From assembly GCA_009697105.1 (NCBI GenBank), contig SIAQ01000007.1:1-64000 (forward strand): a stretch of 64,000 bases of DNA, read 5' to 3'. Source of the DNA: Gemmataceae bacterium (lineage in GTDB: Bacteria; Planctomycetota; Planctomycetia; Gemmatales; Gemmataceae). How positions within the stretch are numbered: position 1 is the first letter of the stretch; every line of letters begins with the position of its first letter. Below, piece after piece: positions 17,801-25,451 of the stretch. Under the pieces are notes generated by a model, which was not told the origin of the DNA, did no database searches, and saw only the letters and a list, made by a program, of their open reading frames with translations. Made by a program: the position numbers and the translations under genes.

Positions 17801-20800
17801 CGATGTCATCAAGACCGCCGACTGGGTCATCGATCTCGGTCCCGAAGGCGGTGCCGGCGGTGGGAACATCGTCAGTGCGGGCACACCGGAGACCGTGGCG
17901 CGGTGCGAGGCGTCGTTTACCGGGCAGGCGCTGCACGACCTGTTTAGCCGCTCGCCTTTGGCGAGCGCGGGCGCCCGCGCTCGCCAAAGGCGAGCGGCTA
18001 AACGGGAACCAATCCCGGCACACACACACCTTATCGTCCAGGGCGCCCGCGAGCACAACCTGAAGAACATCGACGTGGCAATACCGCGCGACAAGATGAC
18101 TGTCTGCTGTGGCCCCAGCGGATCGGGCAAGTCGTCGCTGGCGATGGACACGATCTTTGCCGAGGGGCAACGCCGATACGTCGAGTCGCTTTCGTCTTAC
18201 GCCCGCCAATTTCTCGGCCAGGTGCAGAAGCCGCGCGTGGAGCATGTCAGCGGACTCTCGCCGGCCATCGCCATCGAGCAACAGACGACCAGCAAAAGCC
18301 CGCGTTCGACGGTCGGCACGGTCACCGAAATCTATGACTATCTTCGCATCCTCTTCGCTCGGCTCGGCCAACCGCACTGCCCGAAATGCGCACTTAAGAT
18401 CGGCACGCAAACTTCCGACGAGATCATCGAGAAGATTCTGAATCTACCCGAAGGCTCACGACTCTACGTCATGGCGCCCTACGAACGCCGGGGGCAGGAG
18501 AAGTACGAAGCGGTCTTCGACGAAATTCGCCGCAGCGGGTTTGTGCGCATGCGTGTCGATGGCAAATCGTTCAGCGTCGATGCGCCGCCGACGATCGACC
18601 ATCGCCGCAAGCATTTGATTGAGGTGATCGTTGATCGCATCATTGTACGCAAGAATCAGCGTGGCCGACTGGCGGACACGGTGGAGACGGCGCTCGATCT
18701 TGGCAAGGGCGTGATGCACATTGCGCATGTGGACGACACGCGTGAGGAGCCGAAATGGCGAGTCGATCGCTTCAGCCAGCATTTTGCGTGTGACCATTGT
18801 GGGCGAAGTTTCGAGCCGCTCAATCCGCATCATTTCTCGTTTAACAGCGTGCTCGGCTGGTGCCCGGCGTGCGAAGGACTCGGAGCACAGAAGGGCGCTA
18901 ACCCCGCCGTGCTCGTGCGCGACCCCGCGATGACGCTACGCAACGGCGTGCTGGCGGCCTGGCCGGAGTTAACGGCCGAGCAGCCGTTCACACGCTTCGC
19001 GGAGGCGCTGGCCAGGCACGGCGGGTTCTCGCTCGATACGCCCTGGCAGCAGATGGACGCCGCGCATCAACGCATGCTCCTATACGGGACCGGCGATGCG
19101 TGGATTGGTCTCGAACCCGTAAGCCCGAAGCGCAAACGAGGGGCGAATGATCCAACCTTTCAGTACAAGGGCGTCATGCCCGCGCTCAGCGAGGCGACGC
19201 GCGTCAGCTTTGTCTATCGCCAGCGCCTCGATTACCTCGTCAGCGATGTGCCCTGCTGTACTTGCGCTGGTTCACGACTGCGCGATTACGCCGGTGCGTG
19301 CAAGTTCATGGGCCACACGATTGGTGAGCTGTGTTCCTGGCCGTTGCGGCGAATCTATGACTTCTTCAACACGCTCGATCTCACCAAAGATCAACGCAAG
19401 ATTGCGGGCGAAGTGCTGCGCGAAGTACAGAATCGTGTACGGTTCCTCGTCGATGTCGGCCTCGACTACGTAACGCTCGCCCGCTCCACGCCGACGCTAT
19501 CCGGCGGCGAATCGCAGCGCATCCGCCTGGCGAGCCAAATCGGCAGCGGCCTGACTGGCGTGCTGTACGTGCTCGACGAACCGACGATCGGCCTGCATCC
19601 GCGCGACAACCAGCGTCTGCTCAAAGCGCTGAAGAATCTGCGTGACCTTGGCAATACGCTAGTGCTCGTCGAGCACGATCGTGAGGTCATCGCCGCCGCC
19701 GATCATCTGCTCGACTTCGGCCCCGGCGCCGGCGACCAAGGCGGCGAGATCACGGCATCGGGTACGCCCCGGCAGATTCAAAAGTCGAAAGCGTCGCTGA
19801 CGGGACAATATTTGTCAGGGAAAAAGAGCATTCCGGTGCCGACAAATCGCCGAATTGCAATGAGGAATGAGGAACGAGGAATTAAGAACGAGGAAGTGAT
19901 AGCCAAGGCACTTCCTCATTCCTCGTTCCTCGTTCCTCGTTCCTCATTGCTTTGGGTGAAAGGCGCACGTCAGAATAACTTAAAGAACATCGATGTCGCC
20001 TTTCCCCTCGGCGCGTTCATCGCCGTCACCGGTGTTTCTGGTTCGGGTAAGAGTTCGCTCGTGCATGAGATTCTCTACAACGCCCTTGCCCGCAAGCTGC
20101 ATCGTGCAGCCACCGTCGTCGGAGCACATGACGAGATCGTCGGCCTGGACCTCATCGACAAGGTCATCAACGTCGATCAGGACCCGCTCGGCAATTCACC
20201 CAGTTCCAACCCCGCGACCTACACCGGCGTGTTCGATCTCATCCGCCAACTTTTTGCACAGCTCCCCGATTCGCGCGTGCGCGGCTGGCAGCCGAAACGC
20301 TTCAGCTTCAACAAGCCCGGCGGCCGTTGCGAGACGTGCGAAGGCAACGGCCAGAAAAAGATCGAGATGCACTTCCTGCCCGATGTCTGGGTCGATTGCG
20401 ATGTCTGCGAAGCCAAACGCTACAACCCCGAAACGCTGGCTGTCAAGTACAAGACCAAGAACATCGCCGACGTGCTCAGCATGCGCATCAGCGAGGCGCT
20501 CGAACTGTTCAGCAACATCCCGAAGATTCGGCAGATTCTGCAAACGCTCGCGGATGTCGGTCTGGAGTACCTCGCGCTCGGGCAACCGGCCCCTACCCTG
20601 TCCGGCGGCGAAGCGCAGCGCGTCAAGCTTGCGGCCGAGTTGGCTCGCCCGAACACCGGCAAGACCGTCTACATCCTCGACGAGCCGACCACCGGCCTTC
20701 ACTTCGACGACATTCGCAAGCTGTTGGAAGTGCTGAATCGGCTCGTCGATCTGGGCAACACCGTCATCGTCGTCGAGCACAATCTTGACGTCATCAAGAC

Positions 20801-21971
20801 GGCGGACTGGATTATCGATCTCGGCCCCGAAGCAGGCCACGACGGCGGGCGCGTCGCCTTCGCGGGCACTCCCGAAGGATTGGCGGCGGATACGAATGTT
20901 TCCCATACGGCAAAGTTCGTTAAGTATGTTCTCTTAGCCGGCCCGCATATCGAACGTGTCAAGTATGATCCACTTGCAAGCATTGCAAAGCGAGAAGGCG
21001 ACATCGCGCTCGAGAAAGTCGGCAAGGATTCCGCTATGCCCTGGCAGGTCGATGGCAAACTCTGGCATACGAAGAACCGCCTATCAGGCGACGGCAAGTT
21101 CTGTCACTGGGACGGCGAAATCCTCACCTGGATCGATGACAAAATCCACGCTCTCGGCGACTTCGCTCCGACCAACTGGAAGCACCAATCGACCATCGAA
21201 ATCGCCGCCGGCACCAAATCGCTCGGCTGGTTTTTTCACGCTCATACCAGCATGGAATGGCTCGTGCGGCTTATCTTTCGCGTCTCCAAGAATACGTTCA
21301 GGCAGGAAGATTTGAATCGCAAACTCGGCCTGCCGACTCTCAACGAGACTGCGGGCATTCAGGTCTACTCGAACGAGCCGCGCATTCACGTCGCCAATCG
21401 CAAAGGCATGTGGCAAGAAGTCTGGATGCTAATTCACAAGCGTGAGGAGATCGACACGCCGGCGTTCGACGAGTTTCTGCGCAAGGCGGCCGGTTCGTTC
21501 CTCGGTGCCTTGAAGAGAATGGATGCGAAGCCCGAAGACGTGATGCCATGGAAAGTCAACGGCGAACGCTGGCACCTGAGCGAGAAAGGCTTTCCGCCGG
21601 GCCGAAAGTTGCAATGGGACCGCACGATTCTGCCACGCGTTTTGGATGTGCTGCGCAAGGTCGAGCCGGAACTCGAAATCGCATGGGACAATCGCGGCCA
21701 CATCGGCATCAACGTGCCAGGGGTGAGCCGAGCGTGGGCGGTTCTTCGTACGAAGGACAGTGACGCGCTGCACTGTCGTTTTCTGGGCAAGAAGGGCCAG
21801 TTCAACCTGAATCAGATCGAGAAGTTCGGCGTCGAACCGACGTTGCAATCCTCGGCAGAGGGCGAGGCGATGGTGCTGCGGTTCACGCATGACAACCACC
21901 TTCACCCGCAGGCGCTGCGGGAGATATTGGTGAAGCACCTGGAAGGTTTCCGCGATGCGTTTGGTGATTGA
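14874..21971 (+). CDS. uvrA: Tandem (double-length) UvrA with duplicated C-terminal module
   Basis: The 2365-residue protein carries two full UvrA units, about 1-1022 and 1045-2030. Each has two ABC ATPase halves. Walker A motifs lie near 33-41, 705-713, 1080-1088 and 1720-1728. There are four LSGGE signatures and four DEP[TS].GLH Walker B motifs. Cysteine pairs of the zinc modules are present in both copies ([22 protein letters not shown]). UvrA recognises DNA damage as a dimer and loads UvrB, so this chain may be a covalent dimer. Copy 1 keeps IGRTPRSNP; copy 2 has LGNSPSSNP at the same place. Residues 2055-2215 and 2224-2365 are two related modules, each starting MPW.V.G..WH, of unknown function. 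Palindromic or repetitive inserts sit at about 247-257, 479-506, 722-752, 1023-1044 and 1662-1693. The frame stays open throughout. Confidence 0.93.
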   Translation: MDSPNIIIRGAREHNLQNVDLELPRNKLICFTGVSGSGKSSLAFDTLYAEGQRRYVESLSSYARQFLGQLQKPDVDYLAGLSPSISIQQKTAGKNPRSTVGTITEIHDYLRVLYARVGQGHCSICDRPITAQSREQILDRILALPIGTKFLVLAPVVRGQKGEYKDLFQEMLQRGYLRARVDGQIVRLTDDLKLDRRIKHDIAIVVDRLTVDAKQRTRLAEAVEQALNLAEGNIVVAVEAEDETKTKSEERRAKSEEQEDDPKESLRSSLGLWDIILSAHYACTHCNKSYEPPSPQLFSFNSPHGMCLDCDGLGTRYAFDRDLLIPDATKSFYDGAVPIVGPLRGMGRWRKHIYEGVGKAFGIDLKLPWSDLADEHKNILLDGVGATHIAYEWKMRGGKIWKHGGTWEGVIPQLMSSFKKTAAGPRRLQLEKYMRVMRCPTCDGKRLNDQARAVRVSGVTLIEAEAMPIGDLAEWLGDGEPSRVSGRLASANHAINQPAVYAARLADETLEDSLDATQRKIAVEVLKEIRARVRFLLNVGLHYLSLDRTAPTLSGGEAQRIRLAGQIGSGLVGVLYILDEPSIGLHPRDNDRLLRSLEQLRDMGNTVLVVEHDEDTMRAADHIVDFGPGPGVRGGHVVASGSYDNIVSKPESVTGQYLSGAKSIAIPAKRRKPSERKITIVGARHNNLKNVTVDIPLGLFVSVTGVSGSGKSSLVNDILRSGLQIANVKFQTDEDEDPDSNQPSAITTQQSEVAKRFETMRGQDQIDKIIDIDQSPIGRTPRSNPGTYIKVFDQIRDMYALVPEAKVRGYKPGRFSFNRPGGRCEACEGNGSNRLEMDFLADVWVKCPVCEGHRFNRETMQVRFKDKNIHDVLEMDVQEALEHFVNIPKIHEMLKTLHEVGLDYIKLGQPSPTLSGGEAQRVKLAKELCRRSTGKTLYILDEPTTGLHFDDIQKLLQVLHGFVDAGNTVVVIEHNLDVIKTADWVIDLGPEGGAGGGNIVSAGTPETVARCEASFTGQALHDLFSRSPLASAGARARQRRAAKREPIPAHTHLIVQGAREHNLKNIDVAIPRDKMTVCCGPSGSGKSSLAMDTIFAEGQRRYVESLSSYARQFLGQVQKPRVEHVSGLSPAIAIEQQTTSKSPRSTVGTVTEIYDYLRILFARLGQPHCPKCALKIGTQTSDEIIEKILNLPEGSRLYVMAPYERRGQEKYEAVFDEIRRSGFVRMRVDGKSFSVDAPPTIDHRRKHLIEVIVDRIIVRKNQRGRLADTVETALDLGKGVMHIAHVDDTREEPKWRVDRFSQHFACDHCGRSFEPLNPHHFSFNSVLGWCPACEGLGAQKGANPAVLVRDPAMTLRNGVLAAWPELTAEQPFTRFAEALARHGGFSLDTPWQQMDAAHQRMLLYGTGDAWIGLEPVSPKRKRGANDPTFQYKGVMPALSEATRVSFVYRQRLDYLVSDVPCCTCAGSRLRDYAGACKFMGHTIGELCSWPLRRIYDFFNTLDLTKDQRKIAGEVLREVQNRVRFLVDVGLDYVTLARSTPTLSGGESQRIRLASQIGSGLTGVLYVLDEPTIGLHPRDNQRLLKALKNLRDLGNTLVLVEHDREVIAAADHLLDFGPGAGDQGGEITASGTPRQIQKSKASLTGQYLSGKKSIPVPTNRRIAMRNEERGIKNEEVIAKALPHSSFLVPRSSLLWVKGARQNNLKNIDVAFPLGAFIAVTGVSGSGKSSLVHEILYNALARKLHRAATVVGAHDEIVGLDLIDKVINVDQDPLGNSPSSNPATYTGVFDLIRQLFAQLPDSRVRGWQPKRFSFNKPGGRCETCEGNGQKKIEMHFLPDVWVDCDVCEAKRYNPETLAVKYKTKNIADVLSMRISEALELFSNIPKIRQILQTLADVGLEYLALGQPAPTLSGGEAQRVKLAAELARPNTGKTVYILDEPTTGLHFDDIRKLLEVLNRLVDLGNTVIVVEHNLDVIKTADWIIDLGPEAGHDGGRVAFAGTPEGLAADTNVSHTAKFVKYVLLAGPHIERVKYDPLASIAKREGDIALEKVGKDSAMPWQVDGKLWHTKNRLSGDGKFCHWDGEILTWIDDKIHALGDFAPTNWKHQSTIEIAAGTKSLGWFFHAHTSMEWLVRLIFRVSKNTFRQEDLNRKLGLPTLNETAGIQVYSNEPRIHVANRKGMWQEVWMLIHKREEIDTPAFDEFLRKAAGSFLGALKRMDAKPEDVMPWKVNGERWHLSEKGFPPGRKLQWDRTILPRVLDVLRKVEPELEIAWDNRGHIGINVPGVSRAWAVLRTKDSDALHCRFLGKKGQFNLNQIEKFGVEPTLQSSAEGEAMVLRFTHDNHLHPQALREILVKHLEGFRDAFGD
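15611..15644. repeat. Short tandem repeat inside uvrA
   Basis: Four near-identical copies of an AAGAGCG / GAAGAGCG-type octamer encode a charged [12 protein letters not shown] stretch just before the second zinc-binding segment of copy 1. The insert is in frame and absent from ordinary UvrA proteins as I know them. Confidence 0.75.
16308..16391. repeat. Inverted repeat inserted in frame in uvrA (copy 1)
   Basis: Arms of about 31 nt (GGCGAGCCTAGCCGCGTAAG onwards, and its complement ending at 16391) flank a loop of about 22 nt. It encodes residues about 479-506, a loop ahead of the first signature helix region. The reading frame continues on both sides into conserved UvrA sequence. Confidence 0.9.
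17038..17128. repeat. Repeat-derived insert in uvrA (copy 1)
   Basis: GGATTGCAAATTGCAAATG and TCAAATTTCAAAC resemble one arm of the AT-rich element at 4967-5051. They are followed by a CAATCA-rich stretch. The insert encodes a polar, Asp/Gln-rich loop shortly after a Walker A helix, replacing the shorter loop seen in standard UvrA. Confidence 0.65.
17942..18003. repeat. Perfect 62-nt palindrome, family B, linking the two UvrA units
   Basis: Positions 17942-17972 and 17973-18003 are exact reverse complements with no spacer (arm begins GTTTAGCCGCTCGCCTTTGG). It lies exactly where the first UvrA unit ends and the second begins. It is read through as an Arg/Ala-rich linker ([18 protein letters not shown]...). 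Confidence 0.96.
19857..19950. repeat. Inverted repeat inserted in frame in uvrA (copy 2)
   Basis: GCAATGAGGAATGAGGAACG onwards (19857-19898) pairs with 19909-19950, leaving a 10-nt loop. Both arms are made of GAGGAAC/GTTCCTC-type repeats. It encodes residues about 1662-1693 in the linker between the two ATPase halves of copy 2. Confidence 0.9.
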
Positions 21972-22044
21972 TCGGCGATTGAAACTGCCCGTCCTCGGCG
22001 TATGATAAATCTCTAAATCGTAGGAAACACGCCAAGGGTGCATC

Positions 22045-22836
22045 ATGTTTCGCGTCATCGCTTCCGCTGTCACATTGACATTACTGGCGTCCGCCGGCTC
22101 CGCTCATTACAATATGCTGTTGCCCTCGAAACCATGGGCGGAGAAGGGCGAGAAGGTCACGTTTACCTATCAGTTCGGGCATCCTTACGAGCATGAACTT
22201 GTGGATGCACCGAAACCGCTTAGAATTGGCGTCATAAAACCCAATGGATTACGCGAAGGAATTGTTGCCTCCAAATCGCTGATGGCGATCAAGAACGGCG
22301 GAGCCGAAGGCAAGAAGGTTGTCGTCTGGCAGTTTGACTATACACCGGCTGAGCGTGGCGATCACATATTTTTGCTAAGAACACCGCCCATCGATCACGG
22401 TGACGGTATCACAATGCAGGACCGTGTCCGCGTTGTCTTACACGTTCAAACGCAAAAGGGCTGGGATGTGCCCGTTGGCGATTATGATAGCGGCCTCGAT
22501 CTTTGGCCATACACCCGGCCCTACGGCCTACTTCCTGGTATGGTATTCAAGGGGCGCATCCTATGGCTTCCGTTCAAAGATGCGTTTGAAAAGCGATCTC
22601 TCGATGGCGTTGATGGCCTTCACGTCGAAATCGAAAAATACAATCCCAAACCACCGAAAAATTTGCCGCCGGATGAGTTGATTACGTTTAGAACGAAGAC
22701 CGGCCCAAACGGTTTCTTCGTGACGACGCTGCCCGAATCGGGTTGGTGGGGCATTACCGCGACGACGGCTCGGGGCATGAAGACGAAGTCGATTCAACGC
22801 GCCACGCACTGGGTTCACGTGGACGAGAAGAAGTGA
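22045..22836 (+). CDS. DUF4198-type secreted protein
   Basis: The 263-residue protein has a signal peptide (MFRVIASAVTLTLLASAGSA) followed at once by HYNMLLPSKPWAEKGEKV, the start pattern of DUF4198 proteins. Later segments include WQFDYTPAERGDHIF and a C-terminal beta-sandwich part (TFRTKTGPNGFFVTTLPESG). DUF4198 proteins often occur with nickel or cobalt uptake genes. Here the stop codon shares one base with the start of a CbiM-like gene (TGATG), so translation is probably coupled. A mature N-terminal His suggests metal binding, which is inference. Confidence 0.85.
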   Translation: MFRVIASAVTLTLLASAGSAHYNMLLPSKPWAEKGEKVTFTYQFGHPYEHELVDAPKPLRIGVIKPNGLREGIVASKSLMAIKNGGAEGKKVVVWQFDYTPAERGDHIFLLRTPPIDHGDGITMQDRVRVVLHVQTQKGWDVPVGDYDSGLDLWPYTRPYGLLPGMVFKGRILWLPFKDAFEKRSLDGVDGLHVEIEKYNPKPPKNLPPDELITFRTKTGPNGFFVTTLPESGWWGITATTARGMKTKSIQRATHWVHVDEKK

Positions 22837-23690
22837 TGTTGTTCGCGGTGCATATCAGCGACGGCGTGCTGTCCTGGCCCTGGCTTGCCGTCGGGTTTGC
22901 CGGGGCGGGAATTTTGCTCGTGCTGGCCGCACATCGAATCCGCGACGAGGAGATACCGCGTGTCGCCCTGCTGACGGCGGCGTTTTTCGTGGCGTCGCTG
23001 ATCCACGTCAAAGTCGGCCCGACATCGATCCATCTCTTGCTCAACGGCCTCATCGGCGTCTTTCTCGGCAGGCGAGCGGCGCTGGCGGTCTTCGTCGGTC
23101 TATTGTTACAAGCGGTGCTCATGCAGCACGGGGGATTTCTGGTGCTCGGCGTCAACGCATGCGTCATGACCGCCCCTGCCCTGCTCTCTTTCGCGATCTA
23201 TCGCTCGCTGCATCGCATTCCGTGGATCAAGTCGCCGATCGCGCGAATGCTACTTGTCGGCATCGGCGCGTTCTTGTGGGCGCTGAGCGCGATTTATAGC
23301 ATCACGCTACTTTGCAACACGTCACTTACGACTATCGACGAGTCCGCCTTCGCGATCGCCAATGAGCGAATCACGAATGTGTGGTTCCTTGTCCCCTCGG
23401 TCCTTTTCGCCATCGTTGCGATCGTGATTGAACGCCGACTGGAGAACGCGCCGGAGTTTCCGCTTGGGTTTCTGATCGGCGAGCTTTCGGTGCTGATGAC
23501 GGCTGCCTTGAATTGCGTGGTTTTGGTTCTCGGCGGCGTCGAGCATTGGCCCGTGGCGCCGCTGCTGCTCGTGATCGCGCATCTGCCGTTTGCCGTCGTT
23601 GAGGGCGTTGTGCTCGGCTTTCTGGTCGGTTTCCTGGCGAAAGTAAAGCCGGAGATGCTTGGCCCGATCGACGATTACGCCCCGAAGTAG
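22836..23690 (+). CDS. CbiM-like membrane component of a nickel/cobalt transporter
   Basis: From the overlapping ATG at 22836 the protein has 284 residues. It starts MLFAVHISDGVLSWPW, corresponding to the N-terminal MHI.DG.L of CbiM/NikM proteins, where the free amine and histidine bind the metal. Here five residues precede HISDG, which moves the histidine from position 2 to position 6. Further CbiM features are SIHLLLNGLIGVFLGRRA, QHGGFLVLGVNA and about seven membrane helices. The expected partners (CbiQ-like and ATPase) do not follow; the next gene is convergent. The longer frame from 22743 is an overlap artefact. Confidence 0.85.
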   Translation: MLFAVHISDGVLSWPWLAVGFAGAGILLVLAAHRIRDEEIPRVALLTAAFFVASLIHVKVGPTSIHLLLNGLIGVFLGRRAALAVFVGLLLQAVLMQHGGFLVLGVNACVMTAPALLSFAIYRSLHRIPWIKSPIARMLLVGIGAFLWALSAIYSITLLCNTSLTTIDESAFAIANERITNVWFLVPSVLFAIVAIVIERRLENAPEFPLGFLIGELSVLMTAALNCVVLVLGGVEHWPVAPLLLVIAHLPFAVVEGVVLGFLVGFLAKVKPEMLGPIDDYAPK

Positions 23691-24265
23691 CCGCGAAGGC
23701 GTTGGATGGCTTTGTATTTTTCGTCGCTGACGCGTTCCGGCGCAACCCCAAGTTCGCTGGCGATTTCCGCCACGTCGTAGCCGTCGCAGAGGAGGTTGAG
23801 GATAAGCTGCTGACGCGGACTAAGCACACGGTCGGCGGCGATCCGAATCGCCTGACGGTCGTCACTGCGTTCAGCCGCTTGCTGATCGCGAACGTCGGCG
23901 ACGAGATCGGGCGCCAGCGGTGAACGCGTCCGATTGCGCTGGAAACGCTTCTTGACGGCATCGATCGCTCGCACGAACTCACGGCGTTCCTCGGTCTCAT
24001 GCTTCAGCAGATCGCTCCACGCCCGCAGCGGCACCGACTTCAACAGCCGACAAAGCACCTCCTGGGTGCAATCGTTCCAGTCGTCCTGCGGCAAGCGTGC
24101 GTTGCGCCAACATGCCGTGCAGTAGCGCGTGACGTTGTTGATCGCCGTCGGCGAAATCTCACTCGCTTCGGCGGGCGTGTCAGCACCCATCGTCGCCAGG
24201 GCCGTGCCGAGCACAACGGCCATGAAGTAGGGTTTACGAATGGTGTTGGTAATCGAGCTTTTCAT
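23675..24265 (-). CDS. Sigma-70-like protein with a hydrophobic N-terminus
   Basis: The 196-residue protein has a C-terminal region 4-like helix-turn-helix (VLSPRQQLILNLLCDGYDVAEIASELGVAPERVS). Its middle part resembles sigma region 2 (DDWNDCTQEVLCRLLK). The first 35 residues (MKSSITNTIRKPYFMAVVLGTALATMGADTPAEA) look like a signal peptide or membrane segment, unusual for a DNA-binding protein. GAGGA lies about four bases before this ATG, supporting it. Internal ATGs at codons 15 and 26 would remove the hydrophobic part. The gene converges on the CbiM-like gene and overlaps its 3' end by 16 nt. Confidence 0.7.
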   Translation of the reverse strand: MKSSITNTIRKPYFMAVVLGTALATMGADTPAEASEISPTAINNVTRYCTACWRNARLPQDDWNDCTQEVLCRLLKSVPLRAWSDLLKHETEERREFVRAIDAVKKRFQRNRTRSPLAPDLVADVRDQQAAERSDDRQAIRIAADRVLSPRQQLILNLLCDGYDVAEIASELGVAPERVSDEKYKAIQRLRGYFGA

Positions 24266-24410
24266 GAGATCCTCGCACGAAAGAACGTCGCAACTTTATT
24301 ATATCGGACATTGGCCTCGCGAAATCTCGTCGATTTTTATTTGCAAATTGGAAAAAATTGTCTACTCTCAGAATCAACGGACGATCAGAAAAAATGAATG
24401 TCCCTATTCC

Positions 24411-24464
24411 CCGCTTGTCGTTTAGCGCTCGCGTGGGATTCCTCGATCGCTAAACGGCAAGCGG
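24411..24464. repeat. Inverted repeat, family C
   Basis: CCGCTTGTCGTTTAGCGCTCG pairs with CGATCGCTAAACGGCAAGCG around a 12-nt loop, with a few mismatches. It lies 35 nt upstream of the Tat-exported protein gene. Confidence 0.88.
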
Positions 24465-24498
24465 CATACAACACCTGACTTTAGAATGGAAACCGAAC

Positions 24499-25368
24499 AT
24501 GGACACAACCCGTCGTGATTTTCTGGCCGCCACCGGCGTGGGCGTGGTCGCCGCCAATCTTGCCGATGCGAAACCACCGCAGGTCGTGCATCCGTTGCGA
24601 TATCGGCTCGGTATCGTGACGTACAATATCGCCGCGAATTGGGACCAAGCGGCGCTTATCCGCATTTGCCGGGCCGTTGGCTTGGGTCCAGTCGAGCTAC
24701 GAACCACGCATCGGCACGGTGTCGAGCCATCGCTCACCGCGGCCCAACGGCGTGAAGTCCGCCAACGCTTCCAGGATGCCGGCGTCGAGATATGGGGCAG
24801 CGGCTCGGTATGCGAATTCCACTCGCCCGATCCCGTTGTCGTTCGGCGAAACATCGACACCTGCCGACAGTTCTGCGAACTCGTCCGCGACATCGGCGGG
24901 CGCGGCGTCAAAGTTCGGCCCAACGATCTGCCCGCCAACGTGCCGACCGAACGCACGCTCGCCCAGATCGGGAGATCGCTCAACGAGTGTGGCCGAATCG
25001 CTGCGGACTGCGGCGTCGAGATTTGGGTCGAAGTGCATGGCCGAGGCACGGCTCACCCGCCGCACATGCGCACCATCATGCAAGCAGCCGACCATCGCAG
25101 CGTCGGCGTGACCTGGAACTCGAACCCGACCGATGTCGTCAATGGCTCCGTCGCCGAGTATTTCCGCATGTTGCAGCCGTGGATCAAATCGTGCCACATC
25201 AACGAACTGCACAACGGCTATCCATATCGCGAACTGTTCCGCCTGCTACGTGAAATGAACTACGACCGCTGCACTCTCGCTGAGATTCAGGGCATGCCCG
25301 ACGAAACGACGGGCGAACGCCTGATGCGCTTCTACAAGGCGCTGTGGACGGAGTTGGCGCGGGCGTGA
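24499..25368 (+). CDS. Tat-exported sugar phosphate isomerase/epimerase-like protein
   Basis: The 289-residue protein starts MDTTRRDFLAATGVGVVAA, a twin-arginine signal. The rest fits the xylose-isomerase-like TIM barrel family: RLGIVTYNIAANWD, LGPVELRTTHRHGVEP, GVEIWVEVHGRGT, and a late TLAEIQGMPDE strand. Members bind a divalent metal through Glu, Asp and His residues; E and H candidates are visible (E in VEVHG, H in KSCHINELH). The substrate is unknown. It is probably folded in the cytoplasm and exported. Confidence 0.83.
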   Translation: MDTTRRDFLAATGVGVVAANLADAKPPQVVHPLRYRLGIVTYNIAANWDQAALIRICRAVGLGPVELRTTHRHGVEPSLTAAQRREVRQRFQDAGVEIWGSGSVCEFHSPDPVVVRRNIDTCRQFCELVRDIGGRGVKVRPNDLPANVPTERTLAQIGRSLNECGRIAADCGVEIWVEVHGRGTAHPPHMRTIMQAADHRSVGVTWNSNPTDVVNGSVAEYFRMLQPWIKSCHINELHNGYPYRELFRLLREMNYDRCTLAEIQGMPDETTGERLMRFYKALWTELARA

Positions 25369-25390
25369 ACCTAAACTTGCACTTATTTGC

Positions 25391-25416
25391 GTTTAGCGCT
25401 CGCGCGAGCGCTAAAC
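25391..25416. repeat. Perfect 26-nt palindrome, family C
   Basis: GTTTAGCGCTCGC followed directly by its exact complement, without a spacer. It lies in the gap between the TIM-barrel and acylase genes and is read through by the artificially long upstream frame of the acylase. Confidence 0.9.
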
Positions 25417-25451
25417 GACAAGCCAGGAAACTCCATCTCCTCGGTGAAATC

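Noticed and set aside
17103-18410. Long minus-strand frame opposite uvrA
   Set aside because: Mirror frame of highly conserved UvrA sequence; no recognisable protein.
22743-22835. Upstream extension of the CbiM-like frame
   Set aside because: It lies wholly inside the DUF4198 gene in another frame; the ATG at 22836 starts just before the conserved HISDG.
25344-25451. N-terminal extension of the acylase
   Set aside because: It runs through a palindrome and overlaps the end of the TIM-barrel gene; a clear signal peptide starts at 25452.
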